This document shows positions 47,697 through 59,020 of a DNA stretch of 64,000 nucleotides, piece by piece. How positions within the stretch are numbered: position 1 is the first letter of the stretch; each line of letters starts with the position of its first letter. The DNA is taken from positions 7,212,483 to 7,276,482 of the forward strand of contig CM041546.1 in the NCBI GenBank assembly GCA_023238725.1, given 5' to 3'. Origin of the DNA: Scortum barcoo (lineage: Eukaryota; Chordata; Actinopteri; Centrarchiformes; Terapontidae). Both the position numbers and the translations under genes were made by a program. The notes under the pieces are model-generated. The model saw only the letters and a list, made by a program, of their open reading frames with translations. It made no database searches and was not told the origin of the DNA.

Positions 47697-47990
47697 GAGA
47701 TTCAAGATTTTTATTGCCGTGTGCACAACATTTACATGGAGTAATCGCTGGCAATGAAATACTTGAGTCTCTGGCTCCCTAAAACAACGCTCAGAAATAT
47801 TTAGAAAAAAAAATCACATAAGCAAAAGAAGAAAAAAAATAGATATAGAACTAGATTAAATAATAAACTTTAGTAATAAAATAAAAGTAAGTAAGCAATA
47901 AAAGTAAGTAATAAAAAGCGCAAAACTGTTGGCCATGCAAAAATTTAACAATGTGCAAAGTGTTGAAATTGTGCAATTAAGACAGCTTTG
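47697..47990 (-). mobile_element. 3' end of a LINE/SINE-type retroposon, minus strand
   Basis: Read on the minus strand, the fragment ends with CAATAAAAATCTTGAATC, a terminus I remember as common in teleost retroposons. It is preceded by AT-rich sequence with repeated AAGTAAGTAATAAAA and GTGCAAA units (47880-47965). Family is not certain (a CR1/Rex1- or L2-type tail are options). The 5' boundary is not visible and no target-site duplication was found. Confidence 0.5.
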
Positions 47991-48840
47991 AAGTTTGTAA
48001 TTTGTAAAGTTGTAAGGAAAATGTGATCGACAAATCTCTATCCTACTTAGAAATATAAAGATCACTCATCAGGATCTTGTAGTCAGGTTTGGCATGGGGA
48101 GGGTGGGAAAAAAATACATGTTGCATACGTGTTATTTTTATTTGCCACTTACAATTTGCTGAATTGCAGTGGGGGCTTCAGTGCTTGGCACTGTTGGCTC
48201 ATAAGAAGAAAGGTCTTGGTAAAATCACTAGATGGGGAGAACAACTGATTTACGGGCAGAAGAAAGGAGGAACGTGTGGAGGGGGATGGAGGAGACAGAG
48301 GAGAGGGCGTAAGGGAGCGCTCTCCTCCTTCCATTATTGATTATGATCTGATCCCACCAGAGGCACCAGATGTCAAGCAGGCAGTTTAAGTTTCCACTGG
48401 CCTGTTTAAAGCTGCCAAAACTCATCTCCATGTCTCGTCCTCTTTGTGATGCCCCCTCCCCTTCCAAATGTTGTTTTTGTAATGAACGTTTTCTTGGCCC
48501 TCAAAGGAGCAGTCTGGTGATTTAGGATAGTATGTTAGAGGCCTTGAGGAGATATATTTTAAAATAAAGACCGATCAAAGTCTTTAGGATAGGCCGAGCT
48601 CCACGTTTACCAGTGACGCAGCCCGACAGTATCTTTCATTCAGCTCTGTCTCTGAGAAATAATTACATACAGCTAATTTGCAGCAAGCAAAAGCAAATAT
48701 GTTTTGAAGAAAACCAGATAACCTTTTCAAACATAATGACGAAACGCTCATTAACGTATCTAGCAAGTTGCAAAAATGTTGATACTGAGTGAATCAGAAA
48801 GTGTTCACTGACAAAGGATTTCATTTGTTCTCTGCCAAAA
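47991..48840. other. non-coding spacer
   Basis: Mixed sequence with a purine-rich part at 48260-48310. A phrase CAAAGGAGCAGTCTGG near 48502-48517 recalls a teleost repeat, but the sequence after it does not match, so nothing is called. Confidence 0.45.
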
Positions 48841-50424
48841 TACCTGATCTTGAAATAAAATGCACGCTTCTATAGACTGCGGCATTATTACTCTTTTTAT
48901 GTTTATGTTGAGGCACTTGCAGTGTGGGAAAAACTCTGGTCGAGTTTAGCGGTGACTTGCTACACAGTGTGTTTATTAACGATTCACCTACCATGACCTC
49001 TCCTAACCTGAACCAAAGCGTGCTTGTTTCCTGAGACCTGACATTGAAGTTTGGATGCAAACACCAGACTGCATTCCTGAGCTTTGTATACCCACCATCC
49101 GCCGCGATCGCTTCCTTGCAGCTCCCAGTGTGCTTCATCTGCTCAAATAAACTGTTGCCGCAGAACATAATCTAGCCAGTGGTTGCATTTGTCAGCACAA
49201 CGTGATTAGGAAAACACTTTAGTGCTTTATATCTCATTTATTGAAGACAGGGTTGCTTTGATTAGACTGCCCTGCGTTGTAAATCTCCCCACACCCAAGT
49301 CTGTAATGCTGAACTTCTGTTAAAAAGACATTATACAACTGTTTTCTCAGTCTGTGTACTGCTCCCTTTGAAGAGTAAACTGAACTTCATCTTTAAAATA
49401 GGTGGAATGCCCCTTAAATGTTCCCATTTCACATTCTGTATATTTCCAGCCTTTCTCTCTTTGTCCCTCTCTGTGTCCCCCTATCTACCACCCGCCATTA
49501 TTCCTAATGACCAAATTGATTTAGGCCTAATGACTTCTGGGATACAGTGATACTCAGCACATCATAATTGACAGTGTGTGCCTCTCCGTGCACGCATCAA
49601 TGTGCGCGCTCTGTACACACTCCTGAAACGAAGCTTTTTGACGTGAGTGTGTGTCTCGTAGGTAGTATCTCTGGGACGCATCAGGAGTGTCCCGGTGACC
49701 TGATCCTGAACAAATGAAATAGTAACGCTCTGGATGGGAAAACAACAGCAGCCGCATAATTCTATTTGAAGAGAAAATCAATTCAGCACCAAAACACAGG
49801 TCCCCGTCTCCACTACGGTTGTGTATGAAGTCATTGTCCCAGTGTTTGTGTTGTTGTGTAGCTGCATTTGGTACTTTACAGTGTTGTAAATATACCTTTT
49901 TCATGGTGGTATAGTAATTTCAGTCAGCCTATTCTCTCTCTCGGCTAGAACCATGCCGCATGGTTTGACAATAAAGATGGCAATTTTGACTATTAGTATG
50001 AGATTGAGCATGGTAATCTGCAAGTTGAAAGCACGTTTCACTCAACCTTTTGGCTGCACAGAATCAACACCACCACACCGCCTGCATTGGCACAAAATAT
50101 CTCGCTGAACCTGAACTTTGTATAGAATAGTACTGTATAACCATAACCACATATTAAAAGAAAACAGCAGAGTCTTTACCTCTTTACTCCATGTAAAACA
50201 ATTTAATCCCCTCTAGTAAAGTTTATCATGAAACATGCTAAAAAAACTAAACGTGGAGTGAATTGGTTGTAATTAGTTAGTGAGATTTTTTTTTTTTTTT
50301 AACACAACCTCAATTAATTGCTCTTATCATCATAAGTTTGATTTAACAGTAAGTGTTTAATTCAGTTCAGTTCCATATAACTTCATTCTAATTCAATGCA
50401 TTGCTCTTTATTGGAATAAATGTA
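48841..50424. other. non-coding sequence, possible decayed repeat
   Basis: At 48985-49015 a run ACCATGACCTCTCCTAACCT vaguely resembles a fish repeat of the form ACCATGATCTTTTCCTAAACC. The resemblance is too short to assign. A T14 run lies at 50287-50300. The remainder is plain. Confidence 0.4.
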
Positions 50425-50750
50425 AAAAGTATTTGGATAGTTGCGTAATCTTTTATTTTGGTTCTGAGCTTCAGCACATTAGATTTGGAATAAAACAGTG
50501 ACTGAGGTTAAAGTGCTGACTTTAAGCTTTATTTGAGTGTTCCCATCTGTATTGGGTGACAAAGTGGGAATTTATATACATAGTTCTACAATTTTGGACG
50601 GCGCAGCAGTACAGTTAAAGGGCTGCCTCCCCAGTATGGATGTGCACAACCTCGTATCAAAGATGAAAGTCAGCACTTAAACCTTGTGGAAATTGTTTCA
50701 TGTTAGATGCAGATCCATTTCCCCCCCAAAAAAAAATTACGCACTGCAGT
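50425..50750. mobile_element. palindromic MITE, Tc1/mariner-like
   Basis: The left arm at 50431-50523 resembles the end of a teleost Tc1/mariner element I remember, with GATTTGGAATAAAACAGTGA and AGGTTAAAGTGCTGACTTT in order. The right arm, 50665-50744, is its diverged inverted copy: AAAGTCAGCACTTAAACCT and, after a poly-C/poly-A disruption, ATTACGCA matching the left arm's TGCGTAAT. The loop (50524-50664) has no transposase, so it is non-autonomous. The target TA duplication cannot be placed with confidence. Confidence 0.6.
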
Positions 50751-51300
50751 GTAAACCAGAAAAAAAGGCTATCTGAACACACACATAAAGGCACACACAC
50801 CCGTACAACTCACGCACACACACACTTAATCAGACAAGAGAGGAAGATTATTTTCAAACTTAACCTCGCTCTTCTCTCTCACTCTATTGATTTCCTGACA
50901 GAGGAATGAGAGGGGAGCATGCGACCTATTAAAGACCAGTGTCTGGTGCCTTAAAGGTTAACTAATCAACAGTAATGGAAAAGAGTCAGACGCTTTTACC
51001 TCACCTCACACACACACGCGCACACACACACAAGCACGTCTGCATCATGCTAAACTTTTCACACACAGTAATCTTACCCCCCCCTGTGTGTGTGTGTTTG
51101 TGTGTGTGTGTGTTTGGGTGCATAGTGGGTATATATTCAGCCACAGTGAAATGTACCAACACCTCTTCTCATGCTTTAAACTTGCAAAACCACATGCAGC
51201 GTGGATGAAAGTGAGGCAAACAATGCGAGTGTGTGCATGTGAATTTACTTGTATGACCCCATATTCAAGCGTAAGTGTGTGTGTGTTGCATGGGATGCAT
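50751..51300. repeat. scattered CA and TG microsatellites
   Basis: CA repeats at 50776-50824 and 51006-51032, and TG repeats at 51085-51113. Intervening sequence is ordinary. Confidence 0.85.
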
Positions 51301-52726
51301 AAGTGGTGTTAAATCACATTTAGTTTTGCATGGTGCAGATGTGATGTCCAGGCCCGTGTTTAAATGTCGCAGCATTGATAAGGTGTGACTGGGCCCAGTC
51401 AACTGTTAAGGTTTTGATGTCACATTATAGACTGTTTAGTTCTGCGTTAATGGACTGCTGCACAGGAGAATGTTACATTTACATCAGTCAATGCATACCT
51501 CCACTATGACAGGAAGGGTATTTTTTTAACATGATGGGTTTTTTTTCCACTTTAAATTTATAATATGATGTATTTATGTGGTTATGATAATTCTGTGACA
51601 ATATGAAAGACAATATTAACAACAGGAAACAGGAAAACTTGGATATATGCTGTAATATCTAACACTCTATGTGATGTTGCTCGCCATAATTTAGCGTCCA
51701 TTAATGTATTTCCACTGCCAGTAATTAAAATTAATAACCCTCCCTCATTTGAGTCCCACACATCTTTCTGCCTGGGTCTATGTTCCTTTGTAGCTCTCCT
51801 GCAGTACAACACATGATGTGTCGGCCACTTTTATTTTCCTGATTTTGAAAATCACAGTTGCAATACTTCAAGAAGCCAGGAGGTGGCAGCTCTAATACTG
51901 TTTCCACAAGCTCCTGACCCCACTACAGGGGAAGCATACAGGATCAGCAGTATCACACTAGTATTACTGTTTAGGAAACAAACAAACAAACAAACAAATA
52001 TATATATAGATTTGTTAGAATTTGGGGAAAGGTGGACAAAGAAGTAAAAATAATTTATGGCTATTTAGTTATTAATTTTTTTTCTACCATGCATTAATTT
52101 GTACTACAGGTTGACTATAAAATATGGCAATATTATGTTATTCTTCTTCTTATTATTATTATTAATATTTATAATGTTTATCCAAATAGATTTTAGTGTC
52201 ATTAATTCCAGATTCTTTTATTTTCAGTGCCTGAAAATGTACTTTTTTAGAGGCTTAAACTCTCCCCCTGACATCCCTGTTAAAGCGATTGACTTGACTT
52301 TCAAACCTCCGCACAATAGCCAGCATCATCATATTGCAAAAATGTTCTGCAGTGACCGACTCACGGGCACATAGAGGAGCAATAAGCAATCGCCCCGTCC
52401 GCATACCTGTTTTAGTTACATTAGGAATCGAGAACGTTCCCAGGGGGTGTTTTGTGTCCATTTAGTCCCCGTTTCTTTCTCTCCGAGAGGTCACACACCC
52501 ACACGGCCAGTTTACATTCCCTCTGTCACAAAAGCAATACACTGCAATTTCCCTGCACGAAATACCCCCTCTGGTCACTACCAACTGAATGACCTTTTCT
52601 TTCTGTCTTCTCCTCCCTCTCCCCTGTGTGATTTAAACACTGACAATCCATCTTCAAATAAATATATACACGCTTATGTGTTTTTTTTTTCTTTTTTCTT
52701 TACCCTCAATCTCCTCTATCCATACA
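51301..52726. other. non-coding spacer, mostly AT-rich
   Basis: An (AAAC)n run at 51977-51998 leading into a short TA run, T-rich sequence at 52070-52160, and a complex patch at 52255-52560. A T-run at 52680-52690 leads into the exon candidate. No gene is supported. Confidence 0.5.
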
Positions 52727-52870
52727 GGAATGGAGGATAATCCTCCTGAAAGAAACATAGAGGGGTTAGAAACAGGAGCTGAAGAGTGTGCATCTAGAAA
52801 GCAAAACAGGAGGAATTCATCGCTGACCTGCAGCAGCAGCGTGGATGGGCAACAGGAGCTATTCCCCCAT
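52727..52870 (+). other. weak exon candidate after a good splice acceptor
   Basis: A long T/C-rich tract followed by CCATACAG ends at 52727, a strong 3' splice-site pattern. The next about 140 bp are open in one frame, starting with ATG at 52730 (MEDNPPERNIEG), and continue in mixed hydrophilic composition (SRKQNRRNSS, SSSVDGQQE) unlike repeat translation. The frame then enters the pyrimidine tract and becomes Ser/Phe/Pro-rich. No domain was recognised and no clear donor site was found. It could be a diverged exon, a UTR exon or chance. Confidence 0.27.
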
Positions 52871-53309
52871 GACTTCACCCTCTCCTTTCCACACTTCTCC
52901 TCTCCTCCCACCTTTTCAACCCTTTTCCTCCACGTTCCCCTGGGTGCCTCCTTGACTTTCCATATCACCCCTCCTTCCTCCTACATTTCTCTTTTTCACT
53001 CTGATCTTCTACTTCTTTTTCCTCCCTCCTCTTCACTTCCCTTTGCTTTTCATCCTCCCCTCCACCCATCTTTCTCTCTTTCGCTCTCTCTCTCTGTCCC
53101 GTCCCTCTGTAGCCTTTACCCCGTCTTGTCTTTTCTTTAGTTTTTTCGCCACTTTTTTGCTTCCCTCCTCTCATTTCCCTCTTCTGCGTCTGGTGGCCAT
53201 TTACTTCTTTTCCCTTTCTCCCCATCTGGCCTTTCTCTTCCCTCTTACTTCGCTCCTTCCCTCCGTCAACCCTACCCTCCTCCCTGCTCCTCCACCCAAA
53301 ACTTACAGC

Positions 53310-53312
<3 letters not shown>
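52871..53312. other. long pyrimidine-rich tract
   Basis: About 440 bp that is mostly C and T on the plus strand, leading directly into a (CA)n tract. It yields long low-complexity frames on both strands (Ser/Leu/Pro on plus, Lys/Arg/Glu on minus) that are not genes. Confidence 0.9.

Positions 53313-53349
<37 letters not shown>
53313..53349. repeat. (CA)n microsatellite
   Basis: About 18 perfect CA units. Paired in inverted sense with the (TG)n at 53474. Confidence 0.97.
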
Positions 53350-53352
<3 letters not shown>

Positions 53353-53471
53353 CCCTGTTCCCTCTCTTACCCTCTCTCTGACTAACACAGGGTCTTTCCG
53401 GCCCACTGCCTCTCCTGTTCAAATGTAACAATGCTCTGCGTGATTTGATGATGGCCTCAGTTCACCGGCCT

Positions 53472-53473
<2 letters not shown>

Positions 53474-53513
<40 letters not shown>
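53474..53513. repeat. (TG)n microsatellite
   Basis: About 20 perfect TG units, complementary in order to the (CA)n tract 125 bp upstream. Confidence 0.97.
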
Positions 53514-53516
<3 letters not shown>

Positions 53517-54459
53517 TGCATCGTATGTGTGTGTTGATTCAATTTCTATATCCAGACCTCTAACGCTGAAGAAATGTACTGTGTGTTGTGTGTGTCAAAT
53601 ATTATATATAAAACAAAACACACAGAGCACACAAAATGACATGAAAATAAATATGAGTTGATGTAAACACTATACACTATAACTTTACTGATAATCGTAC
53701 TTTGAAAGATATTATTTCTCTTGTTTTCTTGTTCATTTGATGCATTTTTTCCACATGTATTTTTAAGTTCTTAATTACTTTGTTTCTTAGCTTTTTTAAA
53801 AAAAAAAGTATTCTGTATATCTGTATATATTTATGATGTGTAGTTATAGCTTACTTTATTGTGTGTTTTCAGTGAACATCTGTAAGTCTTACTCTTCTTT
53901 CACTCTCTTCCTGTCTCTGCATGTCAGTACATCTGGTTTCTTTTCATCTTCATCTCAGTAACCGCTTTAAACAGTCATATTTCTGTCGTATATCTCCATA
54001 TTTATTTAGATACAGGCCGTTTTTTTCTTTCTTTTGCCTCTGTTTCCCTTGAAAAGTAACTAAACTGTCTTTCACTGTATGTGCAAAATTGCTGCCTTCA
54101 TGCTACACACCTTTGCACATGTGTCACTACACACACCTCAAATTACACACATACACACGTATGTGTGTAATAGTATGCTGCAATATAGTTGTCAGTGTAC
54201 TTGTAATTGATTTGTTTTTTTTTTATGCATGTTTGAATGTTTATGTGTCTTTATGTTTCTGGGCTTGTGTGTCTTTGCACATATGTCTTCATCTGCATGT
54301 GTGAGTAAACAGTGTCACTCTGCCACTCCTGTTGTTATCCACAATTCAATACACTATCAAATAAATACTTGATCTGCTAAAAAAAATCTGCTACAGCAAA
54401 CTTGTGTGTAAGTTACCTTACATCACAGAAAGTAAACTTTGATAACAGCATTGTTTGTG
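53514..54459. other. AT-rich spacer
   Basis: AT-rich sequence with many TGTGT and TATAT fragments. No feature of note. Confidence 0.5.
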
Positions 54460-54730
54460 TGCAGGTGTTGGCTACTCTCTCTATGCAAGCACAGGCATTA
54501 AAACACATCAGGAGGCGGGAGGGATATTGACTGGGCTGTGTCTCCCTCACACTCGTGTTTGGTCGGCAGGCAATCTACCAACCGTCAATCACGGAGAGGC
54601 GACCCAAGTTGGGAACCATCAAACAGGCTGACTTCTGGTGTCAGTGCTGAGGGGGATCTATTTCAGCGTGACACGCCATCAGCGGCAAATCTAAAGAGGG
54701 CTCCATTGTCAGAGTGGGGAAACACACAAG
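54460..54730. promoter_or_regulatory. candidate conserved non-coding block
   Basis: About 270 bp of complex GC-richer sequence standing out from AT-rich flanks on both sides. A 69-residue plus-strand frame crosses it (54538-54747) without recognised motif. Confidence 0.33.
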
Positions 54731-55579
54731 GATACACATATTCATGAATGAGAACCTATATGTGCACACACATTGTGCACCCATCTACATGTTCTATTTC
54801 AGCCTGATAGAAAATTTACATTCAACTATATCAAATTCTTATTTATTTCCTGCTAATAACACTGTATGCATGAGAATTGTTCTTGTGGACACATTCAGTT
54901 TCTACAGAGAGTCTATTTTTGTTTAATTTTCTTAGAGTGATTTAGACACTTTTACACTTTTACTTTTACAGTACAAAGGCACAACATCATTGCGATCTTA
55001 TAGTGTTTTAGATATTTTAATGATTTAAAATAAATATTCCCATCATCATAGCAATTAAATCATCATGTTAATCCATAAACTAGATCACGCAACTAATTTC
55101 CTCTTCACCTCTGTTCTTGGATTGGCCTGAATGAGACGATATTAAAGCATCGATGCCCCTCAGGCCTTATGATCATTTGAAATCGATTGATAGTAAATTA
55201 CTTTTCCACCGGTAATAAAGCGTTGCACTTCGCCTAACCTTTGAACTCTTGCCACTCTTGCCCCTGGCCCTTTGGCAGCCATGGATGGTAAAGTTCAACA
55301 TGACATTCAGACATGTTTAAGTGTCCCCATGCTTTGAATACAATTAAAAGGTTGCTCTGTCTCTTTCCATGAGAGTGACTCATTCAAACCTTGTGGGAGT
55401 AAATGCAGTTGTTGAAGTAGTATGTGCTACATATTGGCACATTTTATTTTTTCAGGATGTGTGTTTTAATAAAATAAAGTAATAATAATAAAAAAAGAGT
55501 CATATAATAATGTATAGATATAAAATAATATTAGCCACATAGTTTTGCAAAAGGAATACATATGTCTGCACAAATGCTC
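54731..55579. other. AT-rich spacer with a complex middle
   Basis: AT-rich sequence, with a complex patch at 55085-55330 that may be conserved. An (AATAATAATAAAAA)-like stretch lies at 55480-55495. Confidence 0.4.
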
Positions 55580-56060
55580 TCCATGGTTATGAGTTATTAA
55601 CAACATTTAACACCACCGTCTCATATGAATTCCTACGGCACTACCACTTTCAAGCCCAAAGTCATCTGGATACTTAAACACTGCTCCCGAATTAACCAAC
55701 GACATGTCTTGTTTGCATAAGGTATTACTTAAGCAAAGCATATTGATCCTAATTTAAATGTACAACCATATGCATATTGATTATCTGAAAACCATTATCA
55801 CAGCCACTGAACGAGCAGAGGCATATCTCATTGTTAATTATTTCTTTGGCGTAAGATAGTTGGAAGGGCCAGACAGTTAAGTGCTTTGGCTTAATAATTA
55901 CGCAAGGGGGAATAAAACAATGGCTTTAATGTATATTGTTTATGATGCACGCGGCGGTGTGTACTTAGAGAGTCCTTGCGGATGATTTGTCATCTGTGAT
56001 TCGTACATAGCAGGCGATGAAGAAAGAAAGCGAGAGAAGTAGAGGGAGAGAGAGGTTGCA
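55580..56060. promoter_or_regulatory. candidate CNE with POU-like palindrome
   Basis: Complex sequence with the palindrome ATATGCATAT at 55768-55777, similar to palindromic POU-dimer sites, followed by TGATTA at 55778-55783. Homeodomain cores TTAATTA occur near 55833 and 55890-55897. No coding frame and no simple repeat until the GA-rich end at 56018-56053. Confidence 0.35.
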
Positions 56061-57150
56061 TTCCTAGTTTACAGCAACATAAGCCGCCAAAATATTGTGG
56101 ACCACCATCGTCGTGTCTCACATGAGGCCAAAAAGTCATTCACAACTGCCATCAATCTCAACCTTATCTCAAAACGCATTCTTATTCTTCGCTTTCTTAT
56201 TCTTCGCCTTAAAGTCTCGCTCTTTCACCAATTTAAAGGATTAAAAATTATGCAAGATTAGGATGCTGTAAATATTCTGCGCCACATTTTCAGGATACCA
56301 CAAAAAAAAATGTAAAAATGTCAGGATGTATGCTGGATACCGCAGCAAATGAGCAAGCCTCCATCAGGAGTGAATGTTGACAGAATGAGACACTGTACTT
56401 TTGAGCCATGAAATTACAGGCTGGTAAGCCCAAGGCAGTCGCCAGGTGTGACTGATGCAATCGGGGCCTGCTTGGACAAACGCGGCAGTGTGCGCCCGCA
56501 TTCCTACTTGTCAATCATGTTATAGATCTCCGGGATATAACTCATCGCAGGCACCGAAGATGAATGGTGAAGTTAATTGATGAACTTAGGTTTATGTGTA
56601 CATTGTCTCTCACTTTTAAGCTTTATGGAAAACTCTGTACAGAGTGCCTCAAACCAATATCACCAAATAAATGACAAAAGGTTGCAGAATGGAAGTGTAA
56701 AGGCCATTTATTTAGTGCATCCCTTGTCACATTTTAACTCTTGCTAGTCACGACTATAAAGATATTTTTATTTTAGGGCTGCACTGCTGCCCTCACAAAT
56801 AGATTCACCACAGACACACAGCTGGGGACCTCTATAATAGCTGTGCCTGTAATCCTTTTGGATGCAGACCGGTTTGGCCTTTTAGTCCTCTGCACTTGTA
56901 CCGGCTCGGCCTCTGTGCCACGCTGACAATTACAGAGTTGATAAAGTGATCCCTGGTATTCAGAAATTTGATTCCCACTAATTGCAACGTACCTCCACGG
57001 AGCGGGTTCTATTTTAGGCGCGAACGGCGGGTGGTCTCTGTGGAGAGGTAAGAGGTGCTGTTTTCTACTGTACTGTGACAATTACAGTGAATCAAAGCAG
57101 CCGTGTGGGGGCCTTTAAACTTTTCCCACACCTGTCCTCCGGGCTCCAAG
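56061..57150. promoter_or_regulatory. mixed region with CNE-like parts
   Basis: A small tandem repeat of TTCTTATTCTTCGC lies at 56179-56208. Complex parts at 56060-56160, 56310-56560 and 56780-57130 have no definite motif cluster. Short minus-strand frames of 74-102 residues show no domain. Confidence 0.25.
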
Positions 57151-58149
57151 ATTTATGTCTCTGTCCCGCAGATGAACCACTGTGGCCTTCACTTACAATA
57201 CCACTGTCTGCTCCTGTGTAAGTGTAGGCTTGTGAGTGTGTATGAGAATGAACGTATATGGGTATGTGAACACCTCTGATACTGCTGGGGGGGTCCCGTA
57301 TTGGGACAGTTAAACTTTTCAATTGGCTAACACTGAACTCTATGGTCTAACTAACAATGTACAACTCTCTTCTACTGGGACATTTTACTCCCTGGCAAGA
57401 AAAGTCATGGGGATTTTTAAAATGACAAATTTAATTAGCTTGTTTTAAAATTGGAAGAATAGAAACTTCAGTTAGTTGGGGTCAGGTGTTACAGTACAAT
57501 CGCCACCCTTCCCTGACTGCAATCCATGCTCAGACTCAGGCTATCATCCTCTTCAGCAGAGGCACGTTCTCCAAACGCCAGCAACAATTAGAGTCATCTC
57601 CTCTGCGAGCTTCTGTGACACTCTCCTGATGGCGATAATACGCCGTCCTCATAAATATGTTAGGCTCTTAAAGGACCCACAGGACGCTGCTTAAATTCAT
57701 CTGAAATATGCATAATGTTCCCTATCTTGCCTTCAGTGAGAAGTGAGATAGGAGAGTCATGTCCTATATAGCGGCGTGCCACCAGCTCATTTAGGCTCAG
57801 ATACAGTGCTCAGTTTGGTGCACATCATGTATTACTGAAGAACAGCGACAACATTAAATACAAAAGTGTCAACATAATAATGCTTTATTGCACTTAGTTA
57901 CTATATGTTGTCATTTTAGTGAAATAGTTAGTGCTTATCAAACAATTATTCCAGGTGAACAAGCATTTAAAAATATAATGTCAATCTATTATTGACTGTC
58001 AATTGACACTAAGGAACCGTTCAGCCAAGAAATACCTAAATACAGGTATATGTGTGTGTATGTGTATAAAATCATCTGTCTTGTTTCTTAAACGAAGTTA
58101 CAGCTGCAACTTTAACATACTAAAAATCAGCAAACCGCCTCCAATATTT
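57151..58149. other. non-coding spacer with a complex patch
   Basis: 57430-57800 is complex and could be conserved; 57840-58080 is AT-rich. A G7 run lies at 57288-57294. No gene. Confidence 0.4.
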
Positions 58150-59020
58150 CCAATAATATAGGAAAGTGAATAAAGTTACACTGCTCATCAAAGCAGAAGG
58201 AAGGCGAGCTCATAGATCCCAGGCTATCGAGGAACAGGGCTGAGTGGAAATATCAAGCTTTAAACGGTAGCTTTTAAAAGGTAAATGGAGTCAAAATGCT
58301 TCAACCAATAAATTTGCCCCCAGAGACGAGAGGGAACGCGGAGCAGGGCAGAATAATACATGTGGGCGAGGGGGTAATGAATTGGAAGGGATGCAGAAAA
58401 TGTGCAGCGCTGAGCATAGCCCTTTGAAATGGATGGTGAGTTTGCAGCACATACGACTCAGATGCCCTCTGAATCATCTTTGTCCAAGAGAGATTGCTCT
58501 CCTCCAGCAGATTCTGACGTTATGGCTCTCTGTATTTGTTGACATGGTCATGTTTGATATGTACAAGTGGGGTGAAAAAGACCGATCTGAAAGCCAGTCC
58601 TTTAAGCCAGTATTGTGCTTAATAGTGACTTTTGCAAGATGAATTAATGATTCGTCAGTCTACTTGAGCTGTTTGTTTGTTTGAGATGACTGAAGTGATG
58701 CTCGTAGCCAAAAGCCTTGCATGTTCTGCATCTTCAAGCTCGCAGATGGTGCAGCCCAATGCTTGATGGCCTTTTTTCCATCTTGCAAAGAAATGTTTGC
58801 CTCTCGTGTGAGCTCTGGCTTTGTTGAACGTACAGCATCTTTGTGACTCTCACACCAGCTGTTCCTCCGTTATGGCGACGATGTCAAGCCTCTGTGGCGG
58901 CGGCTCACTCTCTGGCCAGATGAAAGCATTTCGCAGCCTCAAAGAGTCAGATCGCTGTTGTTCTGTACTACAGGTCAGGATGTGTGGATTGTGGCTTTTA
59001 CAATCCTGTCCTCATCAAGC
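58150..59020. promoter_or_regulatory. candidate conserved non-coding block
   Basis: Complex sequence over 58190-58640 and 58840-59000, with a GTTTGTTTGTTTGAG interruption near 58670. An 86-residue frame at 58382-58642 and a 98-residue frame at 58821-59117 are open but unrecognised. Confidence 0.27.

Noticed and set aside
48502..48540. Short resemblance to a teleost repeat beginning AAAGGAGCAGT
   Set aside because: Only about 16 bases agree and the following sequence diverges from the remembered family.
50590..50640. tRNA-like SINE head inside the MITE loop
   Set aside because: Some resemblance to an A-box, but no convincing B-box or cloverleaf, so no tRNA or SINE is called.
52965..53348. 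127-residue minus-strand frame rich in Lys, Arg and Glu
   Set aside because: It is the purine complement of the pyrimidine tract plus the translated CA repeat; composition alone explains it.
53043..53381. 112-residue plus-strand frame ending in His-Thr repeats
   Set aside because: Low-complexity translation of the same tract and the (CA)n repeat.
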